A stretch of 64,000 nucleotides of DNA from Rhynochetos jubatus (Eukaryota; Chordata; Aves; Eurypygiformes; Rhynochetidae): NCBI GenBank assembly GCA_027574665.1, contig CM050655.1:7621170-7685169 (forward strand), read 5' to 3'. Positions 10,281 through 24,200 of the stretch are shown here, piece after piece. Positions within the stretch are counted from its first letter, which is position 1, and each line of letters opens with the position of its first letter. A model generated the notes under the pieces. The model made no database searches and was not told where the DNA came from. It was given only the letters and a program-made list of their open reading frames with translations. The position numbers were made by a program, and so were the translations under genes.

Positions 10281-13214
10281 TGAGGTGTAGCTCCCGCCAC
10301 TGAAAACGGGGGCGCACCAGGAATGGCAGAAAAGCTGACCGGAGAGTTGGGAGTTCAAGAGCAGAGTTCCTGAAAGTGGCGATGCTCTTGGCAGAAGAGG
10401 TCACAAGATGCTCTTTTGCCTTTATATAAACCCCAAATGTAAACCCAACACTCATATAGTTTGGCTTCAGCTCCCACTGTAAGCAGCAACTGGTGGTGCC
10501 GTCCACAGGTTTTGTTCTCAGAGACTCCACATCGTTTCCCAGTTGCCTGCCTTTGGTTTCTCCTGATGGGGAGAGGCTGGGTAATTCCAGCTTCTTTTCG
10601 CAAAGCATGTGCTGGCGGCATTCAACGGGGAAGGTGTTTCTGTGCTCCAAGACGAGTGGTTTCTGTGGCAAAGCGAAGCCTGTGAATAGAAGTCGGTGTC
10701 TGGACACATGTTTAAAATTGGTTCTTGGCGAGACGCTTTGAAAGGGCGGGCCGCAGCGGGTTTGCGTTCTGGCGGTATAAAACAACAGAGGCCGGACTTG
10801 CTGCCCACGGGAATCTTTCCCGGTACGGAGCCAGGCATTGGCTGTGTGCTGATGGCCCACCGGCACCTCGCTGCTTTGGTCCTGCTGCCACAGCTGAGGC
10901 AGAACGCCTCGTTCCCTGCATGGCATTCCCAGGCTGCACCTTCCTATGCGGATAACCCGGTGCGTGTGATGCGGGAAGAGCCGAGCAGAAGGGCCGGCCT
11001 GCGGTGGGAGCCCGCGAGGCGCCAGCAGCATTCCGCGGGGTGGCGGTCGGCAGCAAGCCAACACCAGAGCTCCATCACCGGCGATGGGGAACAGCCACTG
11101 GTGCGAGGGAGGGAGCGCGGAAACCGCAGTGCCAGCTAACCCTGAGTGCAGGCAGGAACAGCGGGTGTCCGCCAGCCCACGATGCCAGCACTCCAGCCAG
11201 CTGAAAGGCAGTAGTTTTGAATCGCTGGGGCGTAGACCAGCTGCTGATGGACAGGAGAGAAGGAGAATTCCCTTACCTTTGTCACTGCATATCTGTACAA
11301 CTTGTCCTCTAGTGGCGAGTATTCTCTATACAACCGTTCATCCTTTAAACGGAGGGTGCACCTGCTTAGCTCTGAATTCAGACCGAAGAATTCCTTACTT
11401 GGAAAAATGAAAATATTTCACCTTATTTCACACACTTGCTTTTTCCCTGGAACGTAAAGAATTTTACAAGGAAAAGTCATTGTTCCCTGGATTTTCAGCT
11501 GTAGGATGTTTCATAAACTCTACAGAAGGGGGTGGCCCTACCTGCTCCCACACGCCTGTTGTTCCGCAGGCTTCACGCCAGCTGCTGAGCTGAAGGGAGG
11601 GATGGAAGAGGCTGGAGCACCTGCGTTGTTCACTAGGCCGCGGTCTGACTCTACCGGTACCACCTGCTCCGGCTCTGGGACGCTCTCTGCAACACTCAGC
11701 CTTCCACACCGCCGCCGTCGGGCTTGTGCGAGGCTGGCGGTAGCGCCAGCAGTGCTTACACTGCGGCTCAGCACTCCCGTGCTAGCGCAGGGAACGTGCC
11801 ACACCGTCTGCTCTCCGCATCACTCACGGGAGCGAAGAACTCTCGTGCTAAGCCATGCTGCCTGGAGTCGGATGTCGGCAGCAGCCACGCGTTGAGTAGG
11901 CAGACTGCAAGAACAAACAAACATTTGCATTGCAGGAGAGAGAAAAGTTTTAACAGCACTTTCACAAGTATCTGCGTGGAGCTTTGCCCCCGCTTGGCTA
12001 TCTTCCTACAGAGAAGCAGCTTCCTCTGGATCTGGTGTTTTCTCTATGCAGCTGTATGTGAAGGGGCAGTTCAACTTAGAATCAGAAGGCAGAGCTTGCA
12101 ATTCCCTTACCCCCTCTGAAGAATCCTGACTCTTCAGCAGAAGTAGCCGGGCTACGAGTTGCTTCCTTCTCCTGGAGCTGCTGTTTGCAGGGACAGCTGC
12201 AAGGTCTGGCTGCAGCTAACAGCCCTGAGCCACCAGCCCTGGCAGTGACACGAGATAGGCACTTAAGTAATTTTAGTCCCTTCTTGTGAGCACATGTGGT
12301 TTTCTTGGCTTTACTTACATGAACAGAAACACGACGCTCCACTGCCCTGTTACCTGTAACAGCCAGCCAGGCAGGTGGCCATGGAGAAGGTAACTTGGAG
12401 CTGACCTGGAATGGGTTACCTCGTCACAGCTCTTCTGTGGGGCCACGTCCTAAGCTGCTCTGGCTGAAAAATAACTTTTTTTCTCCAGTGAGATTAGTTT
12501 CCTGCAACAATTCAGCACGAGGAACCTCCTCTAATGAACTTGTCTTACCTTTGCTTCCACAGGCTTTTTTCAGCCTCCAGTCCCTACTCTCGTTTCCACA
12601 AGCACAGGAGACACCGGGCGTACTGAGGGGAGAATTTGCACAGCAGCAAGGTGTTCTTCCTGCTCTACCAAGTCTCTTCTGGAAGAAAAATGTACCCTGG
12701 GAAAGCAAGCGTACCTTGCAACAGCCCAGGAATGACTTAAAATGAGGTAGCTTGCAATACTTAACACTTTTTTCATTAATGAGTAACAGCTAAAGTTAAC
12801 TAATGCCTCCACCACATCTTCAACAACCTCCCCGCTCGAAAAGCCTTGCCAACCCTGGAGCAGAGCACGGGCTAACCAGGCTGAGAGGGGCTGAGCGTGA
12901 GGAGTGCTGCACTGCCCTACTCCGAAACCAAAACCCTGAAGGGCCGTGCGCCAGCAGCGTGGTTCCTTCAGCTGCAGGTAGCCCGTCCCCCAGCAAAGCC
13001 CTCGTGCTGCTTCCCCCAACACCCCCGTGCTGGGCAGGAGCCGGCTGCCAGCTCCTGCAGGCCAGGCCCTCTGACTTCAGCCCAGCATCCCCGTGTTTGC
13101 TGGACGGCGAACACAGAAGTCCAGCCGTACGTGTGTGCCAACGCTGCTGCCATAAGTCTCTGTTTGTTTTCTTTATGCTCTGCAACACTTGTAGAGATTT
13201 AACACACACGTAGT

Positions 13215-13237
13215 GTCAAAACACCTTGGGTTTTATT
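13215..13237 (-). terminator. NRBF2: NRBF2 polyadenylation signal
   Basis: On the - strand AATAAA reads from 13237 to 13232. It is followed about 20 bases later by a TGTGTGTT stretch near 13212-13200, a GT-rich downstream element. Cleavage is expected near 13215. A proximal ATTAAA near 13920 could give a shorter 3'UTR. Confidence 0.7.
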
Positions 13238-14041
13238 TTCATATCCTTTTTGAATCAGGTTAAGCTGTAAACAATTTCTTTTTCAATCAAATACTGCCAG
13301 CTAGAATTACTTCCATTCATGCATCACTGAAAACAAAAAGGGTATTTTTCCTTAAGTATGGATTTTTCTTTTTTTAAACAATGTCACTTTATACAGAAAC
13401 CAATAGCTAGATTCGATGCACCCTGATTAGTTATGTAAACAGATAACCCAAAAAAAAAACCCCTCGTCAACAGAACTAATAAGTTGGTTCCTTCATAGAA
13501 TGGAAATTACAATGTCTCCTGACTTGAGGTTAACGTGGTTCAGGAGTACAGAGCGTGGCACATAAATCCATCTAGGAGGTGTATAAATTGCACTGTATCT
13601 GAATTAACAAAGTTATGCATAATGAAATGCACAGTTTAAATTCATGCTAGAAAGCATTTTTCAATATGAAGTGGCAGCCAACCGGCAACCGTAACAGTTA
13701 GGTTCTGCACCATCCTTTATGGCATCGTAGATAACTATTACTTAGAGCGTACTTTGAAACCCTGAAGGATTGTGTTACTTGAAACATTCTCCAGGCAGTC
13801 ATTTGGTTTGAAACATCAGGAGAAAGACTAAAGAGCTTGCCATCTTACACCAACTATGGTACCTGTAACTTTTATGAAGTAGATCAGATATGATGTGCAT
13901 TTCACAGTAACGAGGTTGCTTTAATGCCTTTCCTCCAACAGTAGGATTGTGTTAGATGTTTCTGCCCTCAGATCACCAGTGTCCCGGTGATCTTCCCTTT
14001 TCTTAAGTCTGGGTAACGACATGGAGCACTTTTCCCGGTTT
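13215..14041 (-). other. NRBF2: NRBF2 3'UTR
   Basis: About 830 bases of AT-rich sequence run from the TAG stop to the predicted polyadenylation site. Composition is uniform and free of interspersed repeats, unlike the GC-rich DNA beyond 13.2 kb. No specific regulatory site stands out beyond the polyadenylation hexamers. Confidence 0.75.
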
Positions 14042-15855
<1,814 letters not shown>

Positions 15856-15896
15856 CTGCTCTGACTGGGTCAGCTTCATAGCGTCTGTAAGGTATG
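15856..15896 (-). CDS. NRBF2: NRBF2 exon 3 (MIT domain)
   Basis: A 41-base exon reads from a TTCTGCAG acceptor at 15898-15897 to a CAG|GTGAGA donor. Its first two bases complete an alanine codon split with exon 2. The rest encodes YLTDAMKLTQSEQ, matching the vertebrate protein at the equivalent place. It supplies the second to third helix region of the N-terminal MIT domain, through which NRBF2 contacts ATG14. It is too short to appear as an open frame of its own; it is placed by homology and splice sites. Confidence 0.95.
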
Positions 15897-17459
15897 CTGC
15901 AGAAGAGAAAATGGATAAACACTTAGGGCAGGGTTACAAAACCTGAACGTTTCCGTAAAAGGTAAGAAAAGGTTCCAGGCCTTGCATATTCTGAATCCCT
16001 ACAAAAAAGCAGCAGTCCAGAGGCAAAGTATTTACCAAGTTACAGTGGCTGCAAACACCTGCTGCTTTTCAGAAGTCTGAAAAAATTAATGCACGATCAT
16101 GTAATACACGCTACGCCCTTCCCATGGCATCCTGCTGGCTCAGGTTGTTCCAGTTTCTTTTCCAGAGGACAGCAGCCATTCCCAGAAAGTGCCAGAAGAA
16201 CAGAAGGGAAGAAACACATCTAAGGGGCAGACATTCAACACACAAGCATTTTAGGACAAAGTGTGGTAAGTAAAAATCCTCTCGCCCGTGGCACACCAGT
16301 ATTATGAAGTCATGCTTTGTAATTATATTCTTGAAGAAGAGGTGTAGTCCATAGTTCCCCACTTTTTTCATCCACTTCCCTTCCCAACCAGAAAATGAGC
16401 TGCCTTAGTCAGAGCAGCACTTTAGACTTTGAGCATATCTTGCCAGAGCTGAAAATGACAAGGTATAAAAAGTTCTTAACCGAATTTGGAAGGATTTAAG
16501 ATAATGGCATAGAATCATCAGATGAAGAAAAGCAAGAAACATTCAATGTATTTCTGGGTTTTGTCTTGGTATATGAAGTGAAGGAAACCAAAAAGAAAAG
16601 TCTGTGTATTAGAATGTAAGGGCCATCCCTCATTGCTCTGAGTATTCGTAAACACCAAAGAAACGATCAGTTTCTCATTTTATGGGGTTTTCTAGTATTT
16701 AGGAATGGAAAGGGAGAACGCCTGGTATCTAGGTTATGATGTTCAGAGCAGCCACTCGTTTTGTCTCCACACAAGCCCCGTCACTGGGCACGTCCTGCTT
16801 GTCACACCAATTAAGATCTCCTCTTTCTTCTTCTGCCAAGCACTGCCGCACTGTCAGACAGCTGATGGACTCCCAACGCAAATAATGAAGCGTGACTAGT
16901 TAAATGGACAGGTAAACGCACAAAGCCTCACTTAGGAGAGGCTGTCAATCACAGCATCACGGCCTGCCATGCAGTCTGCTGTATTGCCTGAGTTCTGGGA
17001 AAGCTGAGCTTATCACCTGTTCTTGGCTGTCTTGATTCAGGCATTAGGAAAGGGAAGTGAGTGAACTTCTGCAAGCAAACAGGTGTCTAAGTATTTATGA
17101 ACAGAGAGAGCAGGTGATTTCAGCTATGAAAGCAGCAAGGAAAATAACAAAGTGTAAAGTGAAACTGCCTTAGAGCAGGTCCCCAGCTGCAGTCTGTGCC
17201 TGACACAAGGTGTTGGCTTCCTCTCGAGTCAAGAACTGCCTTCACGGTGATAACCACCCCTAATCAAGACAACTTCAGAAACGTCTGACTTTAGCAACTC
17301 ATATTAGGAAACAAGTTTTCAAAGGGGTGCTTGAACTGGACTGAAAAATTCACAATTTAAGAATAAAAATATTGCAAGGAGCTAGATACTCTACTTACAC
17401 GAAGCATGCAAATCTAGAAACTGATTTTAAGAGCTGGAACGCGAGAAATACCTACTCAC
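15897..17459 (-). other. NRBF2: NRBF2 intron 2
   Basis: A 1.56-kb intron runs between GTGAGT at 17459-17454 and the exon 3 acceptor. No repeats or other genes are recognised. Confidence 0.9.
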
Positions 17460-17544
17460 CAGCAGCCTTTCTGTGACAAGAAATTGCTTCTTCATATTTC
17501 CCCGCTGCCAACAAACGGTCTGCTTTTCTGCTCTGCTGATGAGC
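17460..17544 (-). CDS. NRBF2: NRBF2 exon 2 (MIT domain)
   Basis: An 85-base exon encodes 28 codons plus one base, starting AHQQSRKADRLLAAGKYEEA and ending CHRKAA. The acceptor is TTCAAG (a purine-interrupted AAG end) and the donor is GGTGAGT. The arginine/lysine and A-G-K-Y-E-E-A pattern is the first two helices of the MIT domain, as in human NRBF2. The one-base overhang joins exon 3 in frame. The start is fixed by the leucine|alanine junction known from the human protein. Confidence 0.96.
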
Positions 17545-20500
17545 CTTGAATAAAGAAAGCATTACATCAATGAGGGTTAACCAACAGTGTTACCTGGTTT
17601 TACACTAATCAGTACATCTAAGAAACCTGTATTGATTCCAATTCTCAGGGTTTTAGGCTCAAATCTCCCACTCCCTTCCAAGCTTTATAATGTGCTTTTT
17701 TTTTTAACACTACCGTGTAAGAATCTGGACTCTACAGGGAAGAACTGAAATTTGTTAATGCAGCAAAGCTGGTGTGTACACAACAAAACCCTTTTGAGGC
17801 TGTTCCTCAGCAAGTACATTCTCCTTTAAAGGCAGGCATTCGTGGCACTTGTGCAAAAGGACCAGTAGGCCCTAAGAACCTGTGAGAAGCTGTAAGCATT
17901 CAGGACCAATTTACCTGGCAAAATGCAAGATACTTGAATTATACTAGAGTTTACAGCTGGTTTGACATTTTCTGTTGTCCAGTGCCCAAGAGGCTTTGCC
18001 TTCTGGGCAAAGAAATTGCAAAATACGTTTGGGTTTTTCTTTGCAGCTTACAACAATTAGTGGAAGCAGCACAGCCATAGGTAAAGATACCAAAGTCACG
18101 TTGGTACATCTGTACCAGCATTTGTAAGCCACTAATGGAAACCATAAAGGTAGACTAAGGATGTTGCTGAAAGCAACTGATGCAAGTATTTGCATATGCT
18201 CAGGGAGAAACAGTATCGCATCACCAGCACCGCAACAACCATGAAAGCAAGTGTTTTTGTCCTCACTACAAGAGATGAATTTACAGTCCTTCCTCCATGA
18301 CAAGCTATGTAATATGAAAAGCTACACCACCAACTGGTGAGGCTGTCGTAACACAGCCAGACTGTAGTAAAGCAGACTGCTTTACTACACGTTGAGTTTG
18401 AAGTACACAGATATCACGTGCTGGGCACAGACTCTGTGAAACAAGACAAGACACTTCGGAATCCAAAGAAAGTGCCTGTTTCTTTGGTTTTTTAAGATTA
18501 CTGTTTCTCAAGAGAGCCTTTACCAAATCCGTACTGACCACCTGCAGGGGAAACAGAGCTGAAAGCCTGAAATCTGCCACTGTAATTCTATCTCTGACCC
18601 ATACAAATTCTCTATTCCCTCCCTGCACTCAAATAAAGGCATAGAACATTTCAGACTTCAGATGTTTGGTGAATATAAGTTACCGACACACTTTAAGCAT
18701 GTTCCAGGATCAACATAAAAATGAGAGCATTTGTCCATATGCGAAGATGCTAGAATAGCTGGTTCCCTACAGGCCTTATGGAATTGCACGTCATTCCGCC
18801 TCCTGCCATCCTGGAAGAAGGACCACAAGTCAGGTAACCCAAACAGGTCGGTAACATGATTCTAGCAGGACTAACATGATACTTACACTAACATGCGTTT
18901 TAAAAATAAGTTCCAAAATGCAATCAATTTCTTTGTCATCTTTGTCCTCCAAGTTGAGAGATCGCCTACAGTGTTGCAGTAAGTCCAATTTCCTACCAGA
19001 ATTTTAGCAGCTCTGACATCACAGAAGAGAATGACTTCTACAGCAAACACTCTTCTGGGCAATAGCTGTTCTTAAGCAACCCCTAGCAGTTATATCACTG
19101 CATTTAGACATTTGGCTTTCCTAAAACTGATTTCATATGCTAATATGGAGTGTTCTAAAATAAAACCAAAACGAACCACACCAAAAACCCCTCCTTGATT
19201 CTTCATAAGTATTTCAGCTATATTATTCTCCCTCAACTTCATTCAATCCTCACAGCACTGTCAGCATTCCCTGTTTCCTCTGCCCTGAAGTTAAATAATC
19301 TCAGAAGAGGAAGTGTTTTCCTATTGGAAAATCATCTATTTTATGGCCTTTTTCTATAGACTCCTACAAATGACATATGCCGGAAAGATAAACTTATTTC
19401 CCATGGGAAAGCACAAACAGTATCAGCTTATACAGAGCCACCTCCTTGGTTATTCATGGCAGCTCATCCAGTTACAAATTAGCTATGTCACGGACATAAA
19501 ACCACCTGAGCTAGCTTCTTGCAAAACCATTTTTCAATAGATTCGTATTGATACAGCTGCTTCTGCAAACCACATGGGCAGGTCTAAAGAACCAGGGAAA
19601 GAGGAAACAGGGTTGCTAGAGACAAAAGAGCTAAGAAAGCAATTCAACAAGCCAGGGGCCTGGTTCCATTTATTAGTTTCTACATATAAGGACCTGAGTC
19701 TGATTTCAAAGGTTACTTTCCTATGTTTTAAACTACGGGAACATGATCTTACTCGAAATCACTGAAACACATGCAGAGCATTTGAGGACACTCAGTTATT
19801 ATTTGATTGAGTAATTAAATTATTTCCATTCTCAATGAACTCCCAGTGAAGCTGAAAGGAGTCTGAAGAAGTTGGGCTAGACCATGAATAAAATTAGGAA
19901 AACAACAGTCCAGAGAGGCTAGGAAAAAGAAAAGCTAAGATTACTTGTTACTACATCAAACTATACACACATCAGGCCAGCTCACTCTGATGCAGAGCAG
20001 CAGACTTGCCCAGTGGAAACAAGAACCACCACAGCAGAGAAAAAAAATATACCAGTCTTTTAATTGAGTCGTGTGTGAGAAAGCTAGGGGTTTTGCAGTC
20101 AGTCATGGGGGAGGAATTCCTCATTTTGTATGTTTTCCTGCCAGCTTGACAAGGAAATACTTACTCATTTATCCCACCCTGTTTTTGGTCCAATTAGTTG
20201 GTTGTGCAAGGACCAAGGAATTTCTCCCATTTTCATGGTAGATTATTCATTACCAGCAGTTTGAAATTAGTGGGGCTGTTTCCTAGCAGCAAGTGATGAA
20301 GCCGTGACAGAAGTACTTGGATGCTTAATAGCCACGTATCATGGATAAGCTTCTACATCTTGTCTAGTCTGCTGGTTTATTCTCAGCATTCAGTTACACT
20401 TCGCCACGCAGCATCCAACCATTGTTAGCAAACCTGTTGTGAACTCAGCGTGGCCTGTATCCCATTATAAACCTGGCAATGGAAGAATTGATCCTATATC

Positions 20501-21265
20501 ATAAAGTGAAAAGTGGCTCTCAAGTTTACCCCCGGTCTGATGTCATGCTAGAGGAAGGTGTCTACGCCAACGGTTCCGGAGCTGCTATACTGGTTGCCAG
20601 CAGGCGCAAGCAGGACTGCTTTGACTTTGGTCCTGCTGCTGTGATGATTACAGAAACAGCTGTTGCACAACTGCAGTGGGTTTACATATCTGATTTCTCT
20701 TTCCTCTTCCAGTTGCAGTGCTGGAAATAAATGTAGGATGTGGTGCAAGAATAATTATAATTTGTTAACAAGCTATAGACTTGAAGGGGGGAAGGAGGTT
20801 GGCAACTACTTCCAGATGTCCCTCCCAATCCAGATGAGCAGGAATTCCCAGTAGGCAAATGGGCAGGTGTAACAACTTGACTCTTGTAAAAGGAAGCAGG
20901 TGTGAGTGAAGGATGACCAAGCTAAAAAGCTTCCTCACATTGCTCCAGCACATTTGGCTCTTAAGGGATTTGTGTGTGTGCCTTACTGTGTCACCTAAGC
21001 TACTCTGGATCAACTACAGAAGCAGGTAAGCTAAACAACTTTCTGACTGTAGCTACGTTAGGGGATGACACCTGTGTTTGTCAGTTTGTATTGCTATTCC
21101 AAAGAAATGTTTCTATTTGAGTCTCCACCCAGCTAACCCAAACCATTGCTGAGGTCATCTCTGAGCAACAGAATCAAAAAATAATCAAACAACTCTGTAA
21201 AGCAGCAATACAGATCTCCTCTTTACCTAGAGCTTTCTTTAGCAGCCCAAAAATGAACACCCAAC

Positions 21266-21285
21266 TTTTTTTTTTTTTTTTTTTT
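21266..21285. repeat. Poly(T) tract, 20 bases
   Basis: Twenty consecutive T on the + strand, that is poly(A) on the NRBF2 sense strand. No retroposed gene copy is visible next to it. Confidence 0.9.
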
Positions 21286-24200
21286 CAATATAAACTAGAT
21301 ACTGATGTGACTGCAGGCCATAAGAAATGATGCCCTAAGGCCCACTTGCCAGGTTTCTTATCACTCCCTCAAATGGAAAACAAAACCTCCAAACTCTAGT
21401 TTTCTTTCTAAAGATTGGGTACTGTTACAACTTAAAGCATTACCAGCATATGATTCTTCCTTGGGCTGGGGGGTGACACACATCAAAACTGCTGCTCTTC
21501 TCATGATTCCAGTTGATAGCTAGCTACAATAAAAAGAAGAGTAACAGGGGAAAAAAAACCCCACCTGCTCCACCCTACAGTATTTTTTTTTAAAGGTAGA
21601 TGCAGTACTACTCATTTTCAAATAGAGTAAGTCTACTACCCCCTCCTAAGAGCAGTAATATGCAAAAGTCCTCCTGTAGCTGAGTGTGCTGGGTTCAGTC
21701 AAATCGGAGTTAAACCATGACACTGAGATAGCCTTGTGTATGTTTTGTTTTCCTTTGTCCCCATAATGGGAACAGCTCTTCATTGGGCACAGCCTTGCAC
21801 AAGATGTTAAGCTTACAGCCTTACTTGTTCATTGTAAGGGACTCTCTAGAAAGTGACATGTTTTAATAAGATTACAAAGCACAGATTACAGTGCCTTCCT
21901 TACTAATGAAGTTATAAACAAAGGCAGGAAACCCCAGCCACTCAAATAATGGGGCCTGAGGAAAGCTAACGGCACAGAAGTTCTGTCTATGACACAACAG
22001 TTAGTATTTCAAGTGAAAATGCTGTTTGCTGCTAACATCATCTATTTTATGCTGTGGACTGTGGCTACCAGTTATCTCTGCCAGAAGGGATCAATACCTA
22101 TGCTCTCTTACTGCTGAAAGCAAAAGTATTTTTTTGAGAGATGAGGGATCTATTTGGGGATTTGCTGCCTTAAGGACACAGGGCTGTTTTTCCAAGAATG
22201 TATCTGGGAGAAAGAAAATCAGAAAGTGTGCACTGCATTGCCTCCATATTGTACAAAAGTGCTAAGCATCTTCCACGTGCATTTTTACAGCAGCAGGCCA
22301 CAAAGGGTGGTCCCCTCACCCCACCAACACTCTGTTAGTGCTCCATGCACAGAAGTCTCTTTCAAGCCCGTTCTTACCAGGAAGTGGTGAATAGAAAGGC
22401 TTGAATGCATGTGTCTGCATATGCATTGAAAAAATGGAATGAAGAGAGAATGCAAGTGGAAAACTTGACCTGAGAGGTCCATGAATAAACTAAGGCCTTT
22501 TTTTTTTTTAATTAAAAAAAAAAGTGCAATCTTGATGAATAAAACTCCAGATGACTATGGAGAATGCTTGTATTCACAGGCAGTTACACTAAAAGCAAAA
22601 ATAGTGAAGAGTTATGCTGTAACTTCTGTTAAGTATTAGGAATATATTTGTCACTAAGCTTAAAGAAAAGGTAATGTGTAGCTTTATCAACAGAAACAAA
22701 CTCCCTTAAAAATATTCCTTGTAATCTGTAGGGAAAGATAGGGTTGACTGAAGGAGAAATCAAAAATGGCAGAACCCATAGTGCCTGCTCAACCAACACC
22801 ACTAGCCATGTTAGCTCAATTTTCTGCCTTTGAAAGCCTGTACTTAGCAAGGTTGACAGAACAATGACTCCACTGTAAATTACAGGTTAGTGTGACTATA
22901 GAGCAAACAAGTAGGTGAAACTCTCATGAGAATGTATTCTCAGTATTGGCAGACTCCTCACTCCCCCTGTACTGCACTGTAAAGATGTTGGAAGTTCAAC
23001 TTGCTTGTAAGCAACAGGATTAGAATTTAAACAGACAGCCAGACAAGCAACCAGTTTTTTAGCTGCCCAATATTTATTCACTAAAGGGCTCTAATTGACT
23101 ATGCTTGTGTTCCCAACCTATTCCAAACCTAAGATGAAATGTTTAGTCAGAGTTCCTCACCATGCAAATACAATTAAGAGATCTGGAATGATACCAGCTC
23201 ACATTAACACTGCTCAAGTTAGGTGGAGTCTTCAAAATCTCATACAGGCATAGCTGCAGCTCTCTCCCCAATCACCTGCAACTTCATTAAGGTGTGATAT
23301 CCTTTTACCTAATGCATAGTCAAATCAACCTCATTTTCTATTCCTTTTCATCCATTCAGTATGATAAAATGCTTCAACTTGCTTGTTGTAGCCATTCTGT
23401 ATACCTACACTTCTCTGCTGCTTTGGTAATGATTGTCTTGCCCTCACACACAGTTCTGCAGCAGGCACTACACAAGTCTTGCCAACTGGAGGTTATAAGC
23501 TAAATGAGAACAGTCCTGCTGCCCTGATAATAAAAACAATCTGGGCTCCTATATGCAGGCTCAAACCACATGGCTCAAGCTGTTACAGCCACAGAGCTAC
23601 CCCTCAGTAGGCACAACTGAATCATCACAACAAATGGTCCAGTAAACAAACTATTCCAGGAGCAATGGTTTCAAACAAGTGGGGCAGAAAGGCTTCAGCC
23701 TGCTGCCTCCCAGGCCTCTGTGAGCCTGCCTGAACTGCGTGGCTTGAAGGTAGGCACTTAATACCAGGGTGACACAGCAGGAAGGCACTGCTGGTAGGTA
23801 CCCAACAGCATAGATTCCAGTGAGGAAAGAATGCTTGTCAACCACCCACAGCTTAGCTAATTCATTCCTGACTGGGAGCTACTGCAAGTTGTTGTATGTG
23901 CAACATGGAGCCGTTGTGTTGCGCTTTAAGAGTAGTTATATGACTGAACGCAACATGGTTGAGCTTTTCCAAGGAGGCTGTTGCTGATCTGGCTCTTCAG
24001 CTGAGGATCTGGTGCATCACTTCAGCACCTCCAGTCTCTTTACTCAGAGAGATATGCTGCTGCCTCCGTGGGTTCACACCTTGCATCTCCCTTAGCTGAA
24101 ATGAAGAGCCCTGTATAGACCATGTTCTTACTGAGAAAACCAAGACAAGCCTTGGTTTTTACCACACTCTCACTGTGGTAAAAAGAGACTTTGTGTTACG

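Larger units (their letters stand above)
7251..13214. other. GC-rich intergenic gap between convergent 3' ends
   Basis: Six kilobases separate the JMJD1C and NRBF2 polyadenylation sites. Many open frames exist on both strands because stop codons are rare at this GC content, and I recognise no domain in any of them. Supported contents are a CpG island at 9035-9650 with a CTCF-like motif, and a CR1 fragment at 10201-10280. An unannotated non-coding transcript is possible but not visible as such. Confidence 0.8.

Noticed and set aside
17400-17451. Possible micro-exon on the - strand between an AG and GTAAGT just after NRBF2 exon 2
   Set aside because: It would insert residues into the MIT domain that no known NRBF2 has. 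Probably a decoy donor.
20548-20748. 66-codon frame on the - strand in NRBF2 intron 1, preceded by a possible acceptor
   Set aside because: No good donor, no recognisable product, and no phase link to the exon-like segments near 18.5-19.0 kb.
21684-21722. GGAGTTAAACCATGACA, resembling the end of an avian ERVL-type LTR
   Set aside because: The match is under 20 bases, with nothing LTR-like beside it. Too short to call a fossil.
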